Positions 45,501 to 56,500 of a stretch of 64,000 nt of DNA are shown here, piece by piece. The first letter of the stretch is position 1, and each line of letters opens with the position of its first letter. Location: positions 248,001 through 312,000 of the forward strand of contig NZ_FOWC01000002.1 of NCBI RefSeq assembly GCF_900115345.1, in the 5' to 3' direction. The notes under the pieces are model-generated. The model worked only from the letters and a program-made list of their open reading frames with translations, ran no database searches and had not been told where the DNA came from. The DNA is from Amycolatopsis rubida. Lineage in GTDB: Bacteria; Actinomycetota; Actinomycetes; Mycobacteriales; Pseudonocardiaceae. Made by a program: the position numbers and the translations under genes.

Positions 45501-47756
45501 CTTCTTCGCGACTGCGGCGAACTCGGCGAGCATCGGCTCCATCAGCGGCGAGTGGAAAGCGTGCGAGACGCGCAGCTTCGAGGTCTTGCGGCCGTCGAAC
45601 CGAGCGGCGACGGCGGCTGTTCCTTCTTCGGTACCGGAAACCACGAGCGCGTCCGGTCCGTTGATCGCGGCGATGCTCACCTCGTCCGTGAGCAGCGGCG
45701 TCACCTCGGCTTCAGTGGCCTGGATCGCGACCATCGCGCCACCGGAGGGCAGGGCCTGCATGAGTTTCGCCCGCGCGACGACCAGCGTGCAGGCGTCGCG
45801 CAGCGACAGGACGCCTGCGACGTGCGCCGCGGCCAGCTCGCCGATCGAGTGCCCGAGGAGGAAGTCCGGCCGCACGCCCCAGGTCTCCAGCAGCTGGAAC
45901 AGCGCGACCTCGACGGCGAACAGCGCCGGCTGCGTAAAGCCGGTCCGCTCCAGTGTTTCCTCGTCGCCGAGCACTGTCCTCAGTGGACGGTCTAGGTGCG
46001 GGTCCAGTTCGGCGGCCACGGCGTCGAGCGCCTCGGCGAAGGCCGGGTACTGCTCGGCGAGCGCCAGGCCCATCCCGGCGCGCTGGGCGCCCTGACCGGT
46101 GAACAGGAACGCCGTCCGGCCGCTGCCCCGCCGGTCGCGCACCACGCCGGGCGCGGCGGTGCCCTCGGCGAGCGCGTTCAGCCCGGCGAGCAGCTCCGGG
46201 TGGTCGGCACCGACGACGACGGCCCGGTGGTCCAGCGCCGAACGGGTCGTGGCGAGCGAGAAACCGATGTCGGCAGGCGAACCGGCGGCATCGACGTGCT
46301 CGGCGAGCCGCCGCGCCTGCGCGGCCAGAGTGTCCGCCGAGTCGGCCGACACCGGCCACGCGACGACGGGCAGCGCGAGCGGGGTCACCGGCTCCTCCGG
46401 GACCGCCTCCGCTTGCTCGACGATCACGTGCGCGTTCGTGCCGCTGATGCCGAACGACGACACCGCGCCGCGCCGCGGCCGGGACACCGCGGGCCACGCA
46501 CGGGACTCGGTGAGCAGTTCGACCTTGCCTGCCGACCAGTCGACATGCGGCGAAGGCGCGTCCACGTGCAAGGTCTTCGGCAGCACGCCGTGGCGGATGG
46601 CCTGCACGACCTTGATCACGCCGCCGACGCCCGCGGCGGCCTGCGCGTGCCCGATGTTCGACTTGAGCGAGCCCAGCCACAGCGGCTCTCCGGCCGCGTC
46701 GGAGCGCTGACCGTAGGTCGCCAGCAGGGCCTGCGCTTCGATCGGGTCGCCCAGCTTCGTCCCGGTGCCGTGCCCTTCGACGAGGTCCACGTCCGATGTG
46801 GACAGTCCGGCCGATTCGAGCGCCTGCTGGATGACCCGCTGCTGCGCCGGCCCATTGGGCACGGTGAGCCCGCTGGAGGCCCCGTCCGAGTTCACCGCGC
46901 TGCCGCGCACGAGGGCGAGCACGTCGTGGCCGAGCCTGCGGGCGTCGGACAGCCGCTCGACGACGAGCACACCGACGCCCTCGCCCCAGCCGGTGCCGTC
47001 GGCGCCCGCGGCGAACGCCTTGCAGCGTCCGTCGTCCGACAGGCCGCGCTGCTCGGCGAAGTCCACGAACGTTCCGGGCGTGGCCATCACCGTGACCCCG
47101 CCGACGAGGGCCAGCGCGCAGTCGCCGCGGCGCAGCGCCTGGGCGGCCCAGTGCAACGCGACGAGCGAGGACGAGCACGCGGTGTCCACCGTCACCGCCG
47201 GGCCCTCCAGCCCGAGCGCGTACGCGACCCGGCCGGAGACGACGCTGCCGGCGGCCTCGTGGCCGAGGTAGTCGTGGTACATCACCCCGGCGAACACGCC
47301 GGTGCTGCTGCCGCGCAGCGTCTCCGGCACGATGCCGGCCCGCTCCAGCGCGGTCCAGGACGTCTGCAGCAGCAGCCGCTGCTGGGCGTCCATCGCGCGT
47401 GCCTCGCGCGGCGAGATGCCGAAGAACTCCGGGTCGAACTCGGCGGCGTCATAGAGGAATCCCGCTTCGCGGGTGTTCGTGGTGCCGGGCCGCTCGCCCG
47501 AAGGGTCGTAGAGCGCGTCCAGCGCCCAGCCGCGATCGGCCGGGAACGGGCCGATCGCGTCGGTGCCGGTCGCCACCAGCTCCCACAGGTCCTCCGGGGA
47601 GCCGACGCCGCCGGGATACCGGCAGTCCATGCCGACGATCGCGATCGGCTCGGTCTCGGCGTCGCGCGCGTCCCGCAGGGCCTGCTTCGCCTCGCGCAGT
47701 TCCGCGGTGGCGCGCTTGAGGTAACCGAGCAGCTTGCCCTCGTTTTCCGTGCTCAC
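42498..47756 (-). CDS. Type I polyketide synthase C: one module, KS-AT-DH-KR-ACP
   Basis: A 1752-residue protein. Docking helix [21 protein letters not shown] with Cys194 and EGHGTGT; AT with GHSIGE (Ser637) and HAFH at 732-735, malonyl type; DH with His932 ([10 protein letters not shown] intact) and the [10 protein letters not shown] aspartate; KR with NADPH motif TGGTGGLG and Tyr1469 but PAA (1414-1416) in place of LDD; ACP Ser1634; C-terminal tail [16 protein letters not shown]. Expected outcome: one two-carbon extension ending as a double bond. The GTG start at 47756 has GGGGG upstream. The gene heads the C-B-A run of PKS genes and has a TTAGGGGTGGG motif about 125 bp upstream. Confidence 0.95.
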   Translation of the reverse strand: MSTENEGKLLGYLKRATAELREAKQALRDARDAETEPIAIVGMDCRYPGGVGSPEDLWELVATGTDAIGPFPADRGWALDALYDPSGERPGTTNTREAGFLYDAAEFDPEFFGISPREARAMDAQQRLLLQTSWTALERAGIVPETLRGSSTGVFAGVMYHDYLGHEAAGSVVSGRVAYALGLEGPAVTVDTACSSSLVALHWAAQALRRGDCALALVGGVTVMATPGTFVDFAEQRGLSDDGRCKAFAAGADGTGWGEGVGVLVVERLSDARRLGHDVLALVRGSAVNSDGASSGLTVPNGPAQQRVIQQALESAGLSTSDVDLVEGHGTGTKLGDPIEAQALLATYGQRSDAAGEPLWLGSLKSNIGHAQAAAGVGGVIKVVQAIRHGVLPKTLHVDAPSPHVDWSAGKVELLTESRAWPAVSRPRRGAVSSFGISGTNAHVIVEQAEAVPEEPVTPLALPVVAWPVSADSADTLAAQARRLAEHVDAAGSPADIGFSLATTRSALDHRAVVVGADHPELLAGLNALAEGTAAPGVVRDRRGSGRTAFLFTGQGAQRAGMGLALAEQYPAFAEALDAVAAELDPHLDRPLRTVLGDEETLERTGFTQPALFAVEVALFQLLETWGVRPDFLLGHSIGELAAAHVAGVLSLRDACTLVVARAKLMQALPSGGAMVAIQATEAEVTPLLTDEVSIAAINGPDALVVSGTEEGTAAVAARFDGRKTSKLRVSHAFHSPLMEPMLAEFAAVAKKLSYAAPAIPVVSTVSADADLATPEYWVHQVRATVRFHAGVQSLADEGVRTFVEIGPAAVLTAAAQNGFDDDTLAFVPAQRKDRAEAHTVVTALATLHARGIPVDWAAFYAGARRVALPTYSFRRTRYWTPAATTAGDVADHGQQAAGHPVLSAVVRVPDSDTLVLTGRLSTSTVPWLAGHVVLGTILLPGTAFLELAQRAADEAGCARIEELTLHAPLTLAEGAGAAIQVSVDAEDDGRRRIAVHSRPDGQDAWIRHAEGFAGTEAEPPSFDLAEWPPAGAVEVELADPYARLAELGYDYGTAFQGLRAMWRDGDDVYADVVLPDAADAVGYGLHPALLDAAMHAQLLGPEPEDGEAKPMLPFAFTGTTLHRAGAAALRVHVSPTSPDTITLRIADDTGAPVLSVESLAARPISLDKLASTRDSLFRVEWEPASPAGSTGNADGAKVLEVSIPDGSPPAAARAVTRQVLAAVRELLAGDGETRLAVITRGAVAVGGEDLDPVLAPLWGLVRAAEAENPGRFALVDLDGNGAAEPALATGEPETAVRGGKVFVPRLTPATARAGDLNWNPDGTVLITGGTGGLGAVVAKHLVTRHGVRRLLLTSRRGADAPGAAELREELRQLGSEVTIASCDVTDAASVRSLLDAIPAEAPLTAVLHAAGVPAAGRVETLADDELDRVFAPKVDGAWHLHELTRDLAAFVLFSSAASTVLAAGQAGYAAANAYLDELARHRRAHGLAATALTWGAWAEDGGMAGELDEADFRRLRRLGTPPMATEEALALLDACLTAEDAVLAPVKLDLAALRARSDALPPVLRGLVRPAPSRRPAARSGAAVAARLSTLPEAEREAHLLNVVAEQVAAVLGFASAASVESERAFQEMGFDSLTSVELRNQLGALTGLKLTATVVFDHPTPAALARCLHELLGPGRGAAEPLLTEIDRLETLLGGAAGTLNGSTAKVTARLDALVRKWADAHAGAETEAGLDEATDDELFAVLDDELGIS

Positions 47757-47880
47757 GTCATTGCCCCCAGTTCGGCGCCGGCGAAGCAGAAATTGGCACT
47801 CACGTAATCGACCGCCTCGGGAAGTTGCCGCGATTTCCAGGTGATTCCGGGAAAAACGCTATCCAGATGTTTTGCCCTGT

Positions 47881-47911
47881 CCCACCCCTAACCGGCGGAG
47901 TCCGGGGTGGG
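47881..47911. promoter_or_regulatory. Candidate activator site upstream of PKS-C
   Basis: CCCACCCCTAACCGGC (47881-47896) is identical to 59194-59209 upstream of PKS-D. On the coding strand it reads TTAGGGG-TGGG-ACAGGGC, two G-rich heptamers 11 bp apart as SARP sites often are, and GGATAGCG lies downstream as a possible -10. CCCACCCC also pairs with GGGGTGGG at 47904-47911. Confidence 0.5.
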
Positions 47912-47946
47912 TGAGCGGCTCCCGCCGCGGCTCTGCTCGGCAGACA

Positions 47947-47999
47947 TCCGTGAGGGCCGCCTTGAGGGAATGAGATTCCCTCAAGGCGGCCCTCACGGA
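47947..47999. repeat. Palindrome with 25-bp arms after the second short GT-like gene
   Basis: TCCGTGAGGGCCGCCTTGAG followed by GGAAT, loop GAG, then the exact complement. It lies 15 bp past the stop of the GT-like gene and upstream of the PKS-C promoter region, so it would act as a terminator separating them. It is a member of the same family as 17218-17276 and 50491-50545. Confidence 0.9.
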
Positions 48000-48014
48000 C
48001 TTCGGCAGGCGCGG

Positions 48015-48911
48015 TCAGCGAATCAGTTCGGCCACAACGGTGCGCGGAGCGGGCAGCGCGGCGATCTCTTCCCGCAACGCCTTCGCGGCGCGGCCCAGCT
48101 CCTCGTCGGCCGTCAGCGTGCGGGCCGCTTCGCCGGAGCCGGTCTTCCCGGCGCCTGCCGCCGCGATGCGCGCGGTGATCGCCGTTTCGGCAAGGGAAAG
48201 CTGGGGCAGGCCGTGTGCCGCCGCCGCGAGCGCGAGGGCCGCGTCGCCGTCGTGGACGACCGCGGCGCACGTCGGCAGCAACGCGGCCGGCGGCACGGAG
48301 TCGACGAGCCGGACATTGGCCGGCAGCGTGACCCCCGCCGGTACGCGGGCCGAGCACACGAGTTCGAAGTCCGCTCCCGCGACCGCGTCGAAAAGCGGGC
48401 CGAACAGCGTCTCGTCGGTGAGGGAGAGCAGCACGCGGCTGCGCCGTGCCTTGCGGCGCAACCAGTTCGGCACCACCACGGGACCGAAGTAGGGCACGTG
48501 CCGCACCGCGCGGGCGGCACCGCTCCCGGCCCGCAGCGACGGCGGCACGGTGTCCAAGGTGATGTCCGCGGCGTCCTCCGCGTCCGGCTCGTCCAGGGCG
48601 CCGAGGACGCGGACGGCGACGGCGCCGACCGCTCGCGCGGCGGCCGTTCCCGCCGGGGCGAGGGCGTCGGAGACCACGACCTGAGGACGCCACAGCTCGG
48701 CGAACTCGGCCAGGGCCGCGGATTCGGCGAGCCCCTCTTCGGCACCGCTTTCCAGCTCTACCGCCACGCAACTGGTGCGGAGGATCTCCTCGGCGAACGA
48801 AGGGCGTCCGGCGATTTTCACGTCATGGCCCGCCGTCCGCAATGCCCACGCGAGTGGCGCGAGATTGTGCAGCCGGGCGGGCGAGGAAGGGGCGGCCATG
48901 AGCACACGCAT
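48015..48911 (-). CDS. Short, degenerate GT-B glycosyltransferase-like protein, copy 2
   Basis: A 298-residue paralogue of the protein at 17966-18853. Shared blocks include PLAWA(M/L)RTAGHDVKIAGRP, LRHVPYFGP/VRHVPYFGP, WLRRKAR, LPTCAAVVHDGD and GLPQLSLAE. Like copy 1 it is about 100 residues shorter than macrolide glycosyltransferases, has HDGD for the donor motif HHGG and ARLH where catalytic members have SH. The ATG at 48911 follows CTGGAG, as in copy 1, and a GTACCCCTA motif lies upstream in both. Two copies kept intact with the same deviations argue for a selected function rather than decay. It may be inactive, an auxiliary partner or an atypical transferase. Confidence 0.8.
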   Translation of the reverse strand: MRVLMAAPSSPARLHNLAPLAWALRTAGHDVKIAGRPSFAEEILRTSCVAVELESGAEEGLAESAALAEFAELWRPQVVVSDALAPAGTAAARAVGAVAVRVLGALDEPDAEDAADITLDTVPPSLRAGSGAARAVRHVPYFGPVVVPNWLRRKARRSRVLLSLTDETLFGPLFDAVAGADFELVCSARVPAGVTLPANVRLVDSVPPAALLPTCAAVVHDGDAALALAAAAHGLPQLSLAETAITARIAAAGAGKTGSGEAARTLTADEELGRAAKALREEIAALPAPRTVVAELIR

Positions 48912-48993
48912 GGAATCCACTCCAGGAAAAGGAAACCGGGGCACGCCCGGCGCGGATGGGTGATCCGAGATTAACCGCGCCGGAGATGCCCCA

Positions 48994-49002
48994 GTACCCC
49001 TA
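48994..49002. promoter_or_regulatory. GTACCCCTA motif upstream of the short GT-like gene, copy 2
   Basis: This nonamer lies 83 bp from the ATG at 48911, and reads TAGGGGTAC on the coding strand. TTAATCT downstream is a possible -10. Position and sequence match copy 1 (18931-18939). Confidence 0.45.
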
Positions 49003-49133
49003 TTGCGCACTGCCCCGGGCGGGGTCGCCGCCTCGATCGGCTGCCGCCGCACGGCGATCGGCCGGGCGACCGGGAACCCCCCGGATCGATCCCGGCCGCG
49101 ATTCGCCAGCGGCAGCGGACAGCCGCTCCGGCC

Positions 49134-49550
49134 TTATCCGCCCGCCCCGGACACCGCGCGCAGGCGGCGATCCCACTCGCGCGCGGCCCACACGCCGCCC
49201 GCGAGCACCCCGCCGCCGAGCAGCACCCAGAGCAGCCACGACGGGTCCCAGTCCCCGTTGAGCACGCCGTCCAGCAGCCAGATGACGATGTGGACGACGC
49301 TGACGAGCAGCCACAGTGCGATCGCGACCCGCGGCGCCGCCTCGAGCGCGGGCGGGATGACGTCCCCGGCCCGGCCGGCGACCGCGACGCGCAGCGCGGC
49401 CTGCGTGGTCGCGGTTTGGACGCGCGCCAGCCGCCGGGCCGCCTCGGCGACGTCGTACTCGCCTTGCGAGCGGGCGTGCTCGATCTCGGTGGCCGCCAGC
49501 TTCCGGTCCAGCTCGGTGACCCGGCCCGCGAACCGGCGGGTCGCGTTCAC
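49134..49550 (-). CDS. Small membrane protein with N-terminal helical region and two TM helices
   Basis: A 138-residue protein. The first 60 residues are charged and helical (KLAATEIEHARSQGEYDVAE resembles DUF1707-type modules), then APRVAIALWLLVSVVHIVIW and SWLLWVLLGGGVLAGGVWAA form two TM helices before a basic tail. The TM part aligns with the 76-residue protein at 22263-22493. A GTG start at 49550 is proposed because it overlaps the stop of a 20-codon upstream frame as GTGA. The Shine-Dalgarno at the GTG itself is weak. The start is uncertain and the function unknown. Confidence 0.65.
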   Translation of the reverse strand: MNATRRFAGRVTELDRKLAATEIEHARSQGEYDVAEAARRLARVQTATTQAALRVAVAGRAGDVIPPALEAAPRVAIALWLLVSVVHIVIWLLDGVLNGDWDPSWLLWVLLGGGVLAGGVWAAREWDRRLRAVSGAGG

Positions 49551-49609
49551 GACAGCGGACCTTCGGCCAGGACGCGTTCTGGCGCGGGCTTGGATGCCGC
49601 CACGACCAT
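49547..49609 (-). CDS. Possible 20-codon leader peptide before the small membrane protein
   Basis: ATG at 49609 stands 8 nt after GAGAGG, a good ribosome binding site. It encodes MVVAASKPAPERVLAEGPLS and stops in the TGA that overlaps the proposed GTG start downstream. Translation coupling through this frame would explain the weak signal at the GTG. Alternatively a frameshift separates what was one reading frame. Confidence 0.35.
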   Translation of the reverse strand: MVVAASKPAPERVLAEGPLS

Positions 49610-49633
49610 TCCGGTAGCCTCTCAGCTTGATTA

Positions 49634-49680
49634 GTGTAGGGCTTGCACAGTTTACTCGAAGGACACCGCGGAGCGAAAGG
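49634..49680. promoter_or_regulatory. Third copy of the 24-bp operator with a relic TetR leader
   Basis: GTGTAGGGCTTGCACAG then TTTACTC (49634-49657) matches the operators at 22536 and 22834. The sequence to its right continues CGAAGGACACCGCGGAGCG then AAAGGG, closely following the TetR leader at 22858-22881 (GGAGCGAAAGATG), but the ATG is lost and no TetR frame follows. It appears to be the remains of a duplicated divergent promoter. Confidence 0.6.
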
Positions 49681-49899
49681 GCCCGCCCGGGGAGCCGTTC
49701 TGTCCGATGTGGACACTCACCGGCCACGAGCGGACGGTCTTCGCCCGCCGCGCCCAAGGTCTGCTTCAGACGGTCTTCAGGGGTTGTCGGTTCTCGCCGG
49801 CGAATGACAGATTTCCGGCACGCCGGAGCCCATGGGACGGGTCCGCGCATTGACTTCGTCCCGCCGCCATTCCGCCGCGCGAGAGACGGGTGAATCGCA

Positions 49900-50430
49900 A
49901 TGACGACTACTGCCGCTGAACACGAAGCCATCGCCGAGCTGAACCGCTTGACCTCGGTCGCGGCAATCGGGATGGGGCACGTCGGCCTGCCGACCGCGCT
50001 CGGACTGCGCGAGAGCGGCGTCGGGGTGATCGGCATCGACCTGTCACAAGCCGCCTCGGCTCGATCCGCTCGGGCGAGGTCGACCTGATCGAGGCCGGCC
50101 ACCGCCGGCTGGACAAGGCCGTGCACCAGGGGACTTCCAGCTCACCGCGGACTCGGCGCCGATGCGGTGCTGGTGTGCGTCCAGACCGGGCTCGACGAGT
50201 ACCTGATGCCCGACCTCGACCAGCTACGTCGGCACGTCCGGGTGCCTGCTGGTGAAGCCGTTGACTGCCCGGGGTTTCCGGGTCGGGCACGACATCTTCA
50301 TCGCGTCCAGCCCCGAGCGCATCGACCCCGGCAACGAGACGCACACGCAACAGGAGACCCCGCGCGTGACGCCGACGTGCACCACGATGGCACAGCGCGT
50401 GATCAACCTCCTGACCCCGGCCGTGTTCGC
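49900..50430 (+). pseudogene. Decayed nucleotide-sugar (UDP-glucose/GDP-mannose) dehydrogenase
   Basis: Pieces of one protein appear in order but in different frames. The first is ATG 49900 with VAAIGMGHVGLPTALGLRES and VIGIDLS (NAD-binding domain); then IRSGEVDLIEAGHRRLDKAV; then ADAVLVCVQTGLDEYLMPDL near 50160-50220; then GFRVGHDIFIASSPERIDPG near 50270-50330, and a final TPTCTTMAQRVINLL. The sequence F.V..SPERIDPGN is a hallmark of these dehydrogenases. At least three frameshifts and internal shortening break the gene, and the C-terminal half is missing. It could be the remnant of a sugar pathway that once supplied glycosyltransferases. Confidence 0.8.
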
Positions 50431-50490
50431 CCACGCTGGCTTTCTTTCCCCGGCCGATCCCCGCGAGCAGGCTGCAAAACGGAGCCTGTC

Positions 50491-50545
50491 GTCTGTGAAG
50501 GGCTCCTTGAGGGAATCTGATTCCCTCAAGGAGCCCTTCACAGAC
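50491..50545. repeat. Perfect 27-bp-arm palindrome between the pseudogene and PKS-D
   Basis: GTCTGTGAAGGGCTCCTTGA followed by GGGAATC, one unpaired T, then the exact complement. It lies 47 bp after the PKS-D stop on that strand and thus is a likely strong terminator. It is a member of the palindrome family with 17218-17276 and 47947-47999 (shared GTGA(A/G)GG and GGAAT core). Confidence 0.9.
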
Positions 50546-50591
50546 CTGGCGACACGGTCAGCGCGCTGGCACGGCCGCCTGAGGTCCGCGG

Positions 50592-53500
50592 CTACCGGGA
50601 GCCGAGCCACTCCTCGACTGCCCGCGCCGTCGTCACCGAACTGCCCTCGACCAGACTGAAGTGGTCGCCGGGGACCACCGCGGTCTCATCAGCCAGGCTC
50701 CACGCCGTCCGCCACGCCTCCGAGTCCCCGTTTCCGGCCTCGCCCGCGTCGAACCGGTCCTGCGGGCGCACCAGCAGACTCGGGGCCTTGATCTCGGGCA
50801 GGACGACCTCGGGGAGCACCTCCAGGTACTTGGCGAGCGCGGTCAGCTTGGTCCGGTCGTAGGGCCCGTACCGGTCCTCGTTCGCGAGCAGCCCCGAGAC
50901 CAGGCCGAGGGTGGCCTTGTCCCGCTCCTCCTGGTCGCTGCGCCGCATGTCCTCGCCGCCGGCCGCGTACGTGTCCAGCAGGACGACCGCGGCCGGGCCG
51001 GTGCCCGACTCCTCCAGCCTGCCCGCGATGGCGTGCGCGAAGATCCCCGCCGACGAGTAGCCCAGCAACGCGAACGGCTCGTCGCCCACGGCCTCGCGGA
51101 CGCTCTCGGTCAGCACGTCCAGGATGGCCTCGGCCGACTCGGGCAGCAGCTCGCCCGCCAGGAACCCCGGCATCGGCAACGCCGACAGCGTGCGCACGCC
51201 GCGGAAGTGCGCGGCGAACCGCGCGTACTGGTACGCGCCGCCCATGGCCGCCGGGGTGGACAGGCACAGCAGGTGCGGCTGCCGCGGTCCGCCGGCCATC
51301 CGGACCGGTGCTGGGAGCTGGTCGATGTCAGCCGCCGACCGGAAGGCCTTCCGCAACCGGGCCGCCGCGCTCAGCAGGCCGATCCCGTCCTCCGTCTGTC
51401 CCGAACGGACGGCCTCGGCGAACATCTGCTTGAGCCCGTCGGAGGCCGGGTCCTCCGGCGAAGCGGTGCCCGCACTGTCCAATTCGGACAGCAGGTGGGC
51501 GGTCAGCGCCACCGGGTTCTGGTGGTCGAAGATGACCGTCGGGGACACGCTCAGCCCGGTGGCCTCGTTGAGGCCGTTGCGCAGGCCGACCGCGGTCACC
51601 GAGTCGAAGCCCGATTCGAGGAAGTGCCGGTTCGGGTCGACCGCGTCGGAGTCGGCGTAACCGAGCACGGCCGCGGTGTGCTCGAGCACGACCTCCAAGA
51701 GGATCTTCTCGCGCTGCGCCTGGGTCTGCCCGGCCAGCCGCTCGCGCAGCACGTCCGGGTCGGCCGCGACGGCGGTGCTCGCCGTGCGGCGCACCCGGAC
51801 CGGCCCGGCCTTGACGGTTTCCGCGGGCGCGGCAACGGTTTCCCGCACCTCGGCGACGGGCCGAACCGTCACGGCCTCGATCGAGGCCACCGGCTTGCCC
51901 GCCTGGTCGGCCAGCGTCACCGCGACCGTGTTCGCGCCGACCGGGGTCATCCGCACGCGCAGCTTCGCCGCCGCGGCGGCATGCAGTTCGACGCCCGCCC
52001 AGGCGAGGCCGAGTCCCGGCTCGCCGCCGGGACGCAGGCCGAACGCCTGGATCGCGGCGTCCAGTGCGGCCGGGTGCAGCCCGAACCGGCCCGCCTGCAA
52101 GCTCGTCTCCTGACCGAGGCTCACCTCGGCGAACACCTCGTCGCCCCGGAGCCAGCCCGCGCGCAGGCCCTGGAACGCGGGGCCGTGGCCGAGCCCTCCG
52201 CCTGCCCGCGCCTGGTACCGGCCGCGCACCGGCACAGGCTCGGCTTCGGCGGGCGGCCACTCTTCGAGCCCTTCCGGCCTGACCTTCCCGCCGGCCAGCG
52301 ATCCGGTCGCGTGCCGGGTCCATCCGGCGACCGGGTCGTCCGGGCGCGAATACACCGTCAGCGACCGCGCGCCGGCCTCGTCCCGAGCACCGACCACCGC
52401 CTGCACCTGCACCTTCCCGCGCTCCGGCAGCACCAGCGGCGTGTGCACGACCAGCTCCTCGACCCGCGAACAGCCCGCTTCGTCGCCGGCGCGGACGGCG
52501 ATCTCGACGAAGGCCGCGCCGGGCAGCATGATCTCGCCGCCCACGGTGTGTTCGGCCAGCCAGGGGTGGGTGCCGGCGGAGAGCCTGCCGCTGAGCACGA
52601 TGCCGTCCGAGTCCGCCAGCCACATCGCCGCGCCGACGAGCGGGTGCCCGGTCGATTCGAGCCCGGTGGCGCCCAGGTCGCCGCTCGACCGGATCGCCTC
52701 CATGTCGACGTCCGGCCAGTACCGCTTGCGGTGGAACGCGTAGGGCGGCACCGGCACCCGCCGCACCTGCAGCCCGGCGAACAGCCGCGTGCCGTCGAGG
52801 GCGAGTCCGCCGACGTGCAGCTGTCCGGCCGCGCGCAGCACCGCGGCGGTCTCGGCGAGATCGCCGGGCAGCACGGGCAGTTCGGCGACGTCCTCGCCCG
52901 GTCCGGTCAGGCACGGCCGCACGTCGTGCGCGAGCCCGCCGCCGGGGCCGAGGTCCACGAACCGGTGCACCCCCGCCGCTTCGAGGCCGCGGACCGCGTC
53001 GAGGAAGCGGACCGGCTGCCGCAGGGTGGCGACCCAGTGCGCCGGCTCGGACAGTTCGTCCCCGGCGAGGGCTCCGGTGACCGTGGAGACCACCGGGACG
53101 CGCGGGGCGCCGTACGACAGCTCCCCGGCGATCTCGGCCAGCTCCTCCAGTACCTCGTCCATCCGCGGCGAGTGCGCCGCCTGCGGCACCGGCAGCCGCC
53201 GGGTCCGGCGTCCGCGTTCTTCCCAGTGGGCGGCGATCTCAAGCACCGATTCCTCGTCGCCGGAAAGAACGACCGAGGCCGGTCCGCCGACCTCGGCGAT
53301 CGCCGCGCGCGCGGTCAGCAGCGGGCGGACTTCCTCCTCGCTCGCTTCGACCTCGACCATCGCGCCGCCGGTCATTTCTTCGAGCAGCTGCGCGCGGCTG
53401 GCGACCAGTTTGACCGCGTCGGGCAGCGAAAGCACGCCCGCGACGTGCGCGGCGGCCACCTCGCCGCCGGAACGGCCCAGTACGTAGTCGGGCCGCTGCC

Positions 53501-56500
53501 CCCAGAATTCGAGCAGCCGGAACAGGGCGACCTGCACGGTGAACAGCGCCGCTTGCGTGAACGACGTCCGCGCGAGCAGCTGCGCGTCCACCGAGCCCTC
53601 CTCGGCGAACAGGACGTCCAGCAGCGGCCGGTCCAGGTACGCCCCGAACTTCTCGCTCACGTCGGTGAATTCCCGGGCGAACGCGGGGAAGGCCGCGCAG
53701 AGGTCCTTGCCGCTGCCCGGCCGGACGGCGGCGTGGCCCGCGAACAGGAACGCCGTCTTCGCGCCCGTCTGGACACTGCCGCGCAGCACCGTGCCGGCGG
53801 GCTCGTCCTTCGCCAGCGCGGCGAGCCCCGCGAGCAGTTCCTGCCGGTCCGCGCCGACCACGACGGCGCGGTGCGGGGCCGGGGCACGGAAGGTGGCCAG
53901 CGAGTACGCGAGGTCGGGCAGGCGGGGTTCGTCACCGGCGGTCAGCCAGGACAGCAATCGCTGTGCCTGCAGCGGCACGGCCTCCTTGCTGCGCGCGGAA
54001 AGCAGCAGCGGCAGCGGCCCGTGCGACTCGGGCGCCACCGAGGGCACAGTCTCGTCCGTCTCCTGCGCCGGTGCCTGCTCGATGATCACGTGCGCGTTGG
54101 TCCCGCTGTACCCGAACGAGGAGACCCCGGCGCGGCGCGGACGTCCGGCGTCCGGCCACGGGACGGTCTCCGCCAGCAGCCGGACCTGCCCCGCCGACCA
54201 GTCGACCTGTGTGGTCGGGTTGTCCGCGTACCGGGTCATCGGCAGTCGCTCGTGCCGCAGCGCCATCACCATCTTGATGACGCCAGCGACCCCGGAAGCG
54301 GCCTGGCTGTGGCCGATGTTCGACTTGACCGAGCCCAGCCACAGCGGGCTGTCGCCGGGCCGGTCCTGCCCGTAGACCGACAGCAGTGCGCGCGCCTCGA
54401 TCGGGTCGCCGAGGGTGGAGCCGGTCGCGGACGCCTCGACAATGTCCACATCGGACGGTTTCAGCCCGCCGAGCGCGAGTGCCTTGCGGATCACGCGTTC
54501 CTGCGAGGATCCGCTCGGCGCGGTCAGCCCGTTGGACGCGCCGTCCTGGCCCACCGCGCTCGACCGGATCACCGCGAGGATCTCGCGGCCGTCGCGCACG
54601 GCGTCCGAAAGCCGCGCGACCACGAGGACGCCGGCGCCTTCGGACCAGCCGATGCCGTCCGCGTCCGCGGAGAACGACTTGGACCGGCCGTCGGCGGCGG
54701 TGCCGCCGGAATCGAAGTGGGCGAACGGGCTCGGCGAGGTGAGCGCCGAAACGCCGCCGATCAGCGCGAGCGAGCAGTCGCCCTGGTTCAGCGCCTGGCT
54801 CGCGGAGTGCAGCGCCACCAGGGACGACGAGCAGGCGGTGTCGATCGAGACCGACGGCCCCTCCAGGCCGAGCGCGTAGGACACCCGGCCGGAGACCACG
54901 CTGCCGAGCACGCCGGTGCTGCGGAACAGGCCGGTGGTCTCCAGGTCGCCGGCCGGTCCGGGGTCGTAGTCGGATTTCATGACCCCGGCGAACACGCCGG
55001 TGTCGCTGCCCTTGAGCGAAACCGGGTCGATCCCGGCCCGCTCCAGCGCCTCCCAGCAGGTCTCCATCAGCATCCGCTGCTGCGGCTCGATCATCGGGGC
55101 CTCGTGGGGGCCGATCCCGAAGAAGGCCGCGTCGAAGTCGGTGATGTCGTGCACGAACCCGCCTTGCGGCAGCCGCCCGCTCTCCTCGACCAGGCCGAGC
55201 CAGTAGTCCATGTCCCAGGACCGGTTGACCGGGAAGGCGGAGATCCCGTCCCCGCCGGAGGACGCGAGCCGCCACAGGTCTTCCGGGCTGGCGACCTCCC
55301 CGGGGTACCGGCAGGCCATCCCGATGATCGCGATCGGCTCGTCGCCGGCCACGGAGGTCAGCGTGACCGTCTCCGGCTTGCCGTCCAGCTCGCCGAGCAG
55401 CGACTGGTACAGGTGCTCGGCCAGCTCCGCCGCGGTCGGGAAGTCGAACACCAGGGTGGGCGGCAGGGACAGCCCGGTGGCCGCGCCGAGCTGGTTGCGC
55501 AGCTCGACGGCCAGCAGCGAGGTGAAGCCGAGGTCGTTGAACGCGCGGTCGACGTCGATGAGGTCCGCCGAGTCCTGGTCGAGCACCGCGGCGACGTTGG
55601 CGAGGACGACCCCGCGCACAGCTTTGAGCCGCTCGGTGGCGGGAAGCGCGAGCAGCTTGCCCCGCAAGGAATCCGGGTCGGCCCCGGCACCGGCCTGCGC
55701 GGCGGTCTCCGGTGCGCTGGCGGCGCGCCGCGCGACCGGTTCCGGCGTGCGGCCGGGCTCGCGGCGCGGCGCGGCGGCGCGGACGGCGGCGAGCTGTTCC
55801 CCGGAGATCTGCCGCAGCGTCAGTGATTCGACCGAGGCGACCGGATTCCCCGCCACGTCGGCGAGTTCCAGCGCCACCGTGTCCGGTTCGGTGCGCCGCA
55901 ACCGGACCCGCGCCGCCGCTGCGCCCGAGGCGAACAGCTCCACACCAGACCAGGTGTACGGGAACGAAACGCCTTCTCCGTCGCTCGCGAGGCCGATCGC
56001 GTGCAGCGCCGCGTCGAGCACGGCGGGGTGCAGCCCGAAGCCTGCCGCGTCCCGCCTGGCCCGTTCGGGCAAGCTCACCTCGGCGAAGATCTCGTCCGCA
56101 CCGCGCCACGCGGCCCGCAAGCCGCGGAACACCGGTCCGTAGTCCAGGCCGCGTTCGGCCATTTCCTCGTACAGGTCCGCGAGTTCCAGCTGCTCGGCCT
56201 GGGCGGGCGGCCAGGAATCCGGCGCTAAGGACGCCGCGCCGTTCGCGGCGGCCAGCACCCCGCTGGCGTGCCGGGTCCACGTTCCTTCGCCGGTCAGGTC
56301 GTCGGTGCGCGAGCTGATCGCGAACGAGCGCGCGCCGGACGAGTCCGGGGCGTTGACGCTCACCTGGATCCGGACGCCGCCTTCGGCGGGCAGCGCCAGC
56401 GGCGCCTGCAGGGTCAGCTCCCGCAGCCGGGAGCACTCCACCCGGTCCCCCGCCCGGATCGCGAGTTCCACGAAACCCGTTCCGGGGAAGAGGATCGAGC

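Noticed and set aside
47881..47911. CCCACCCC/GGGGTGGG as a terminator
   Set aside because: The stem is short with a 15-nt loop and no T run, and half of it is repeated without the partner before PKS-D; a regulatory site fits better.
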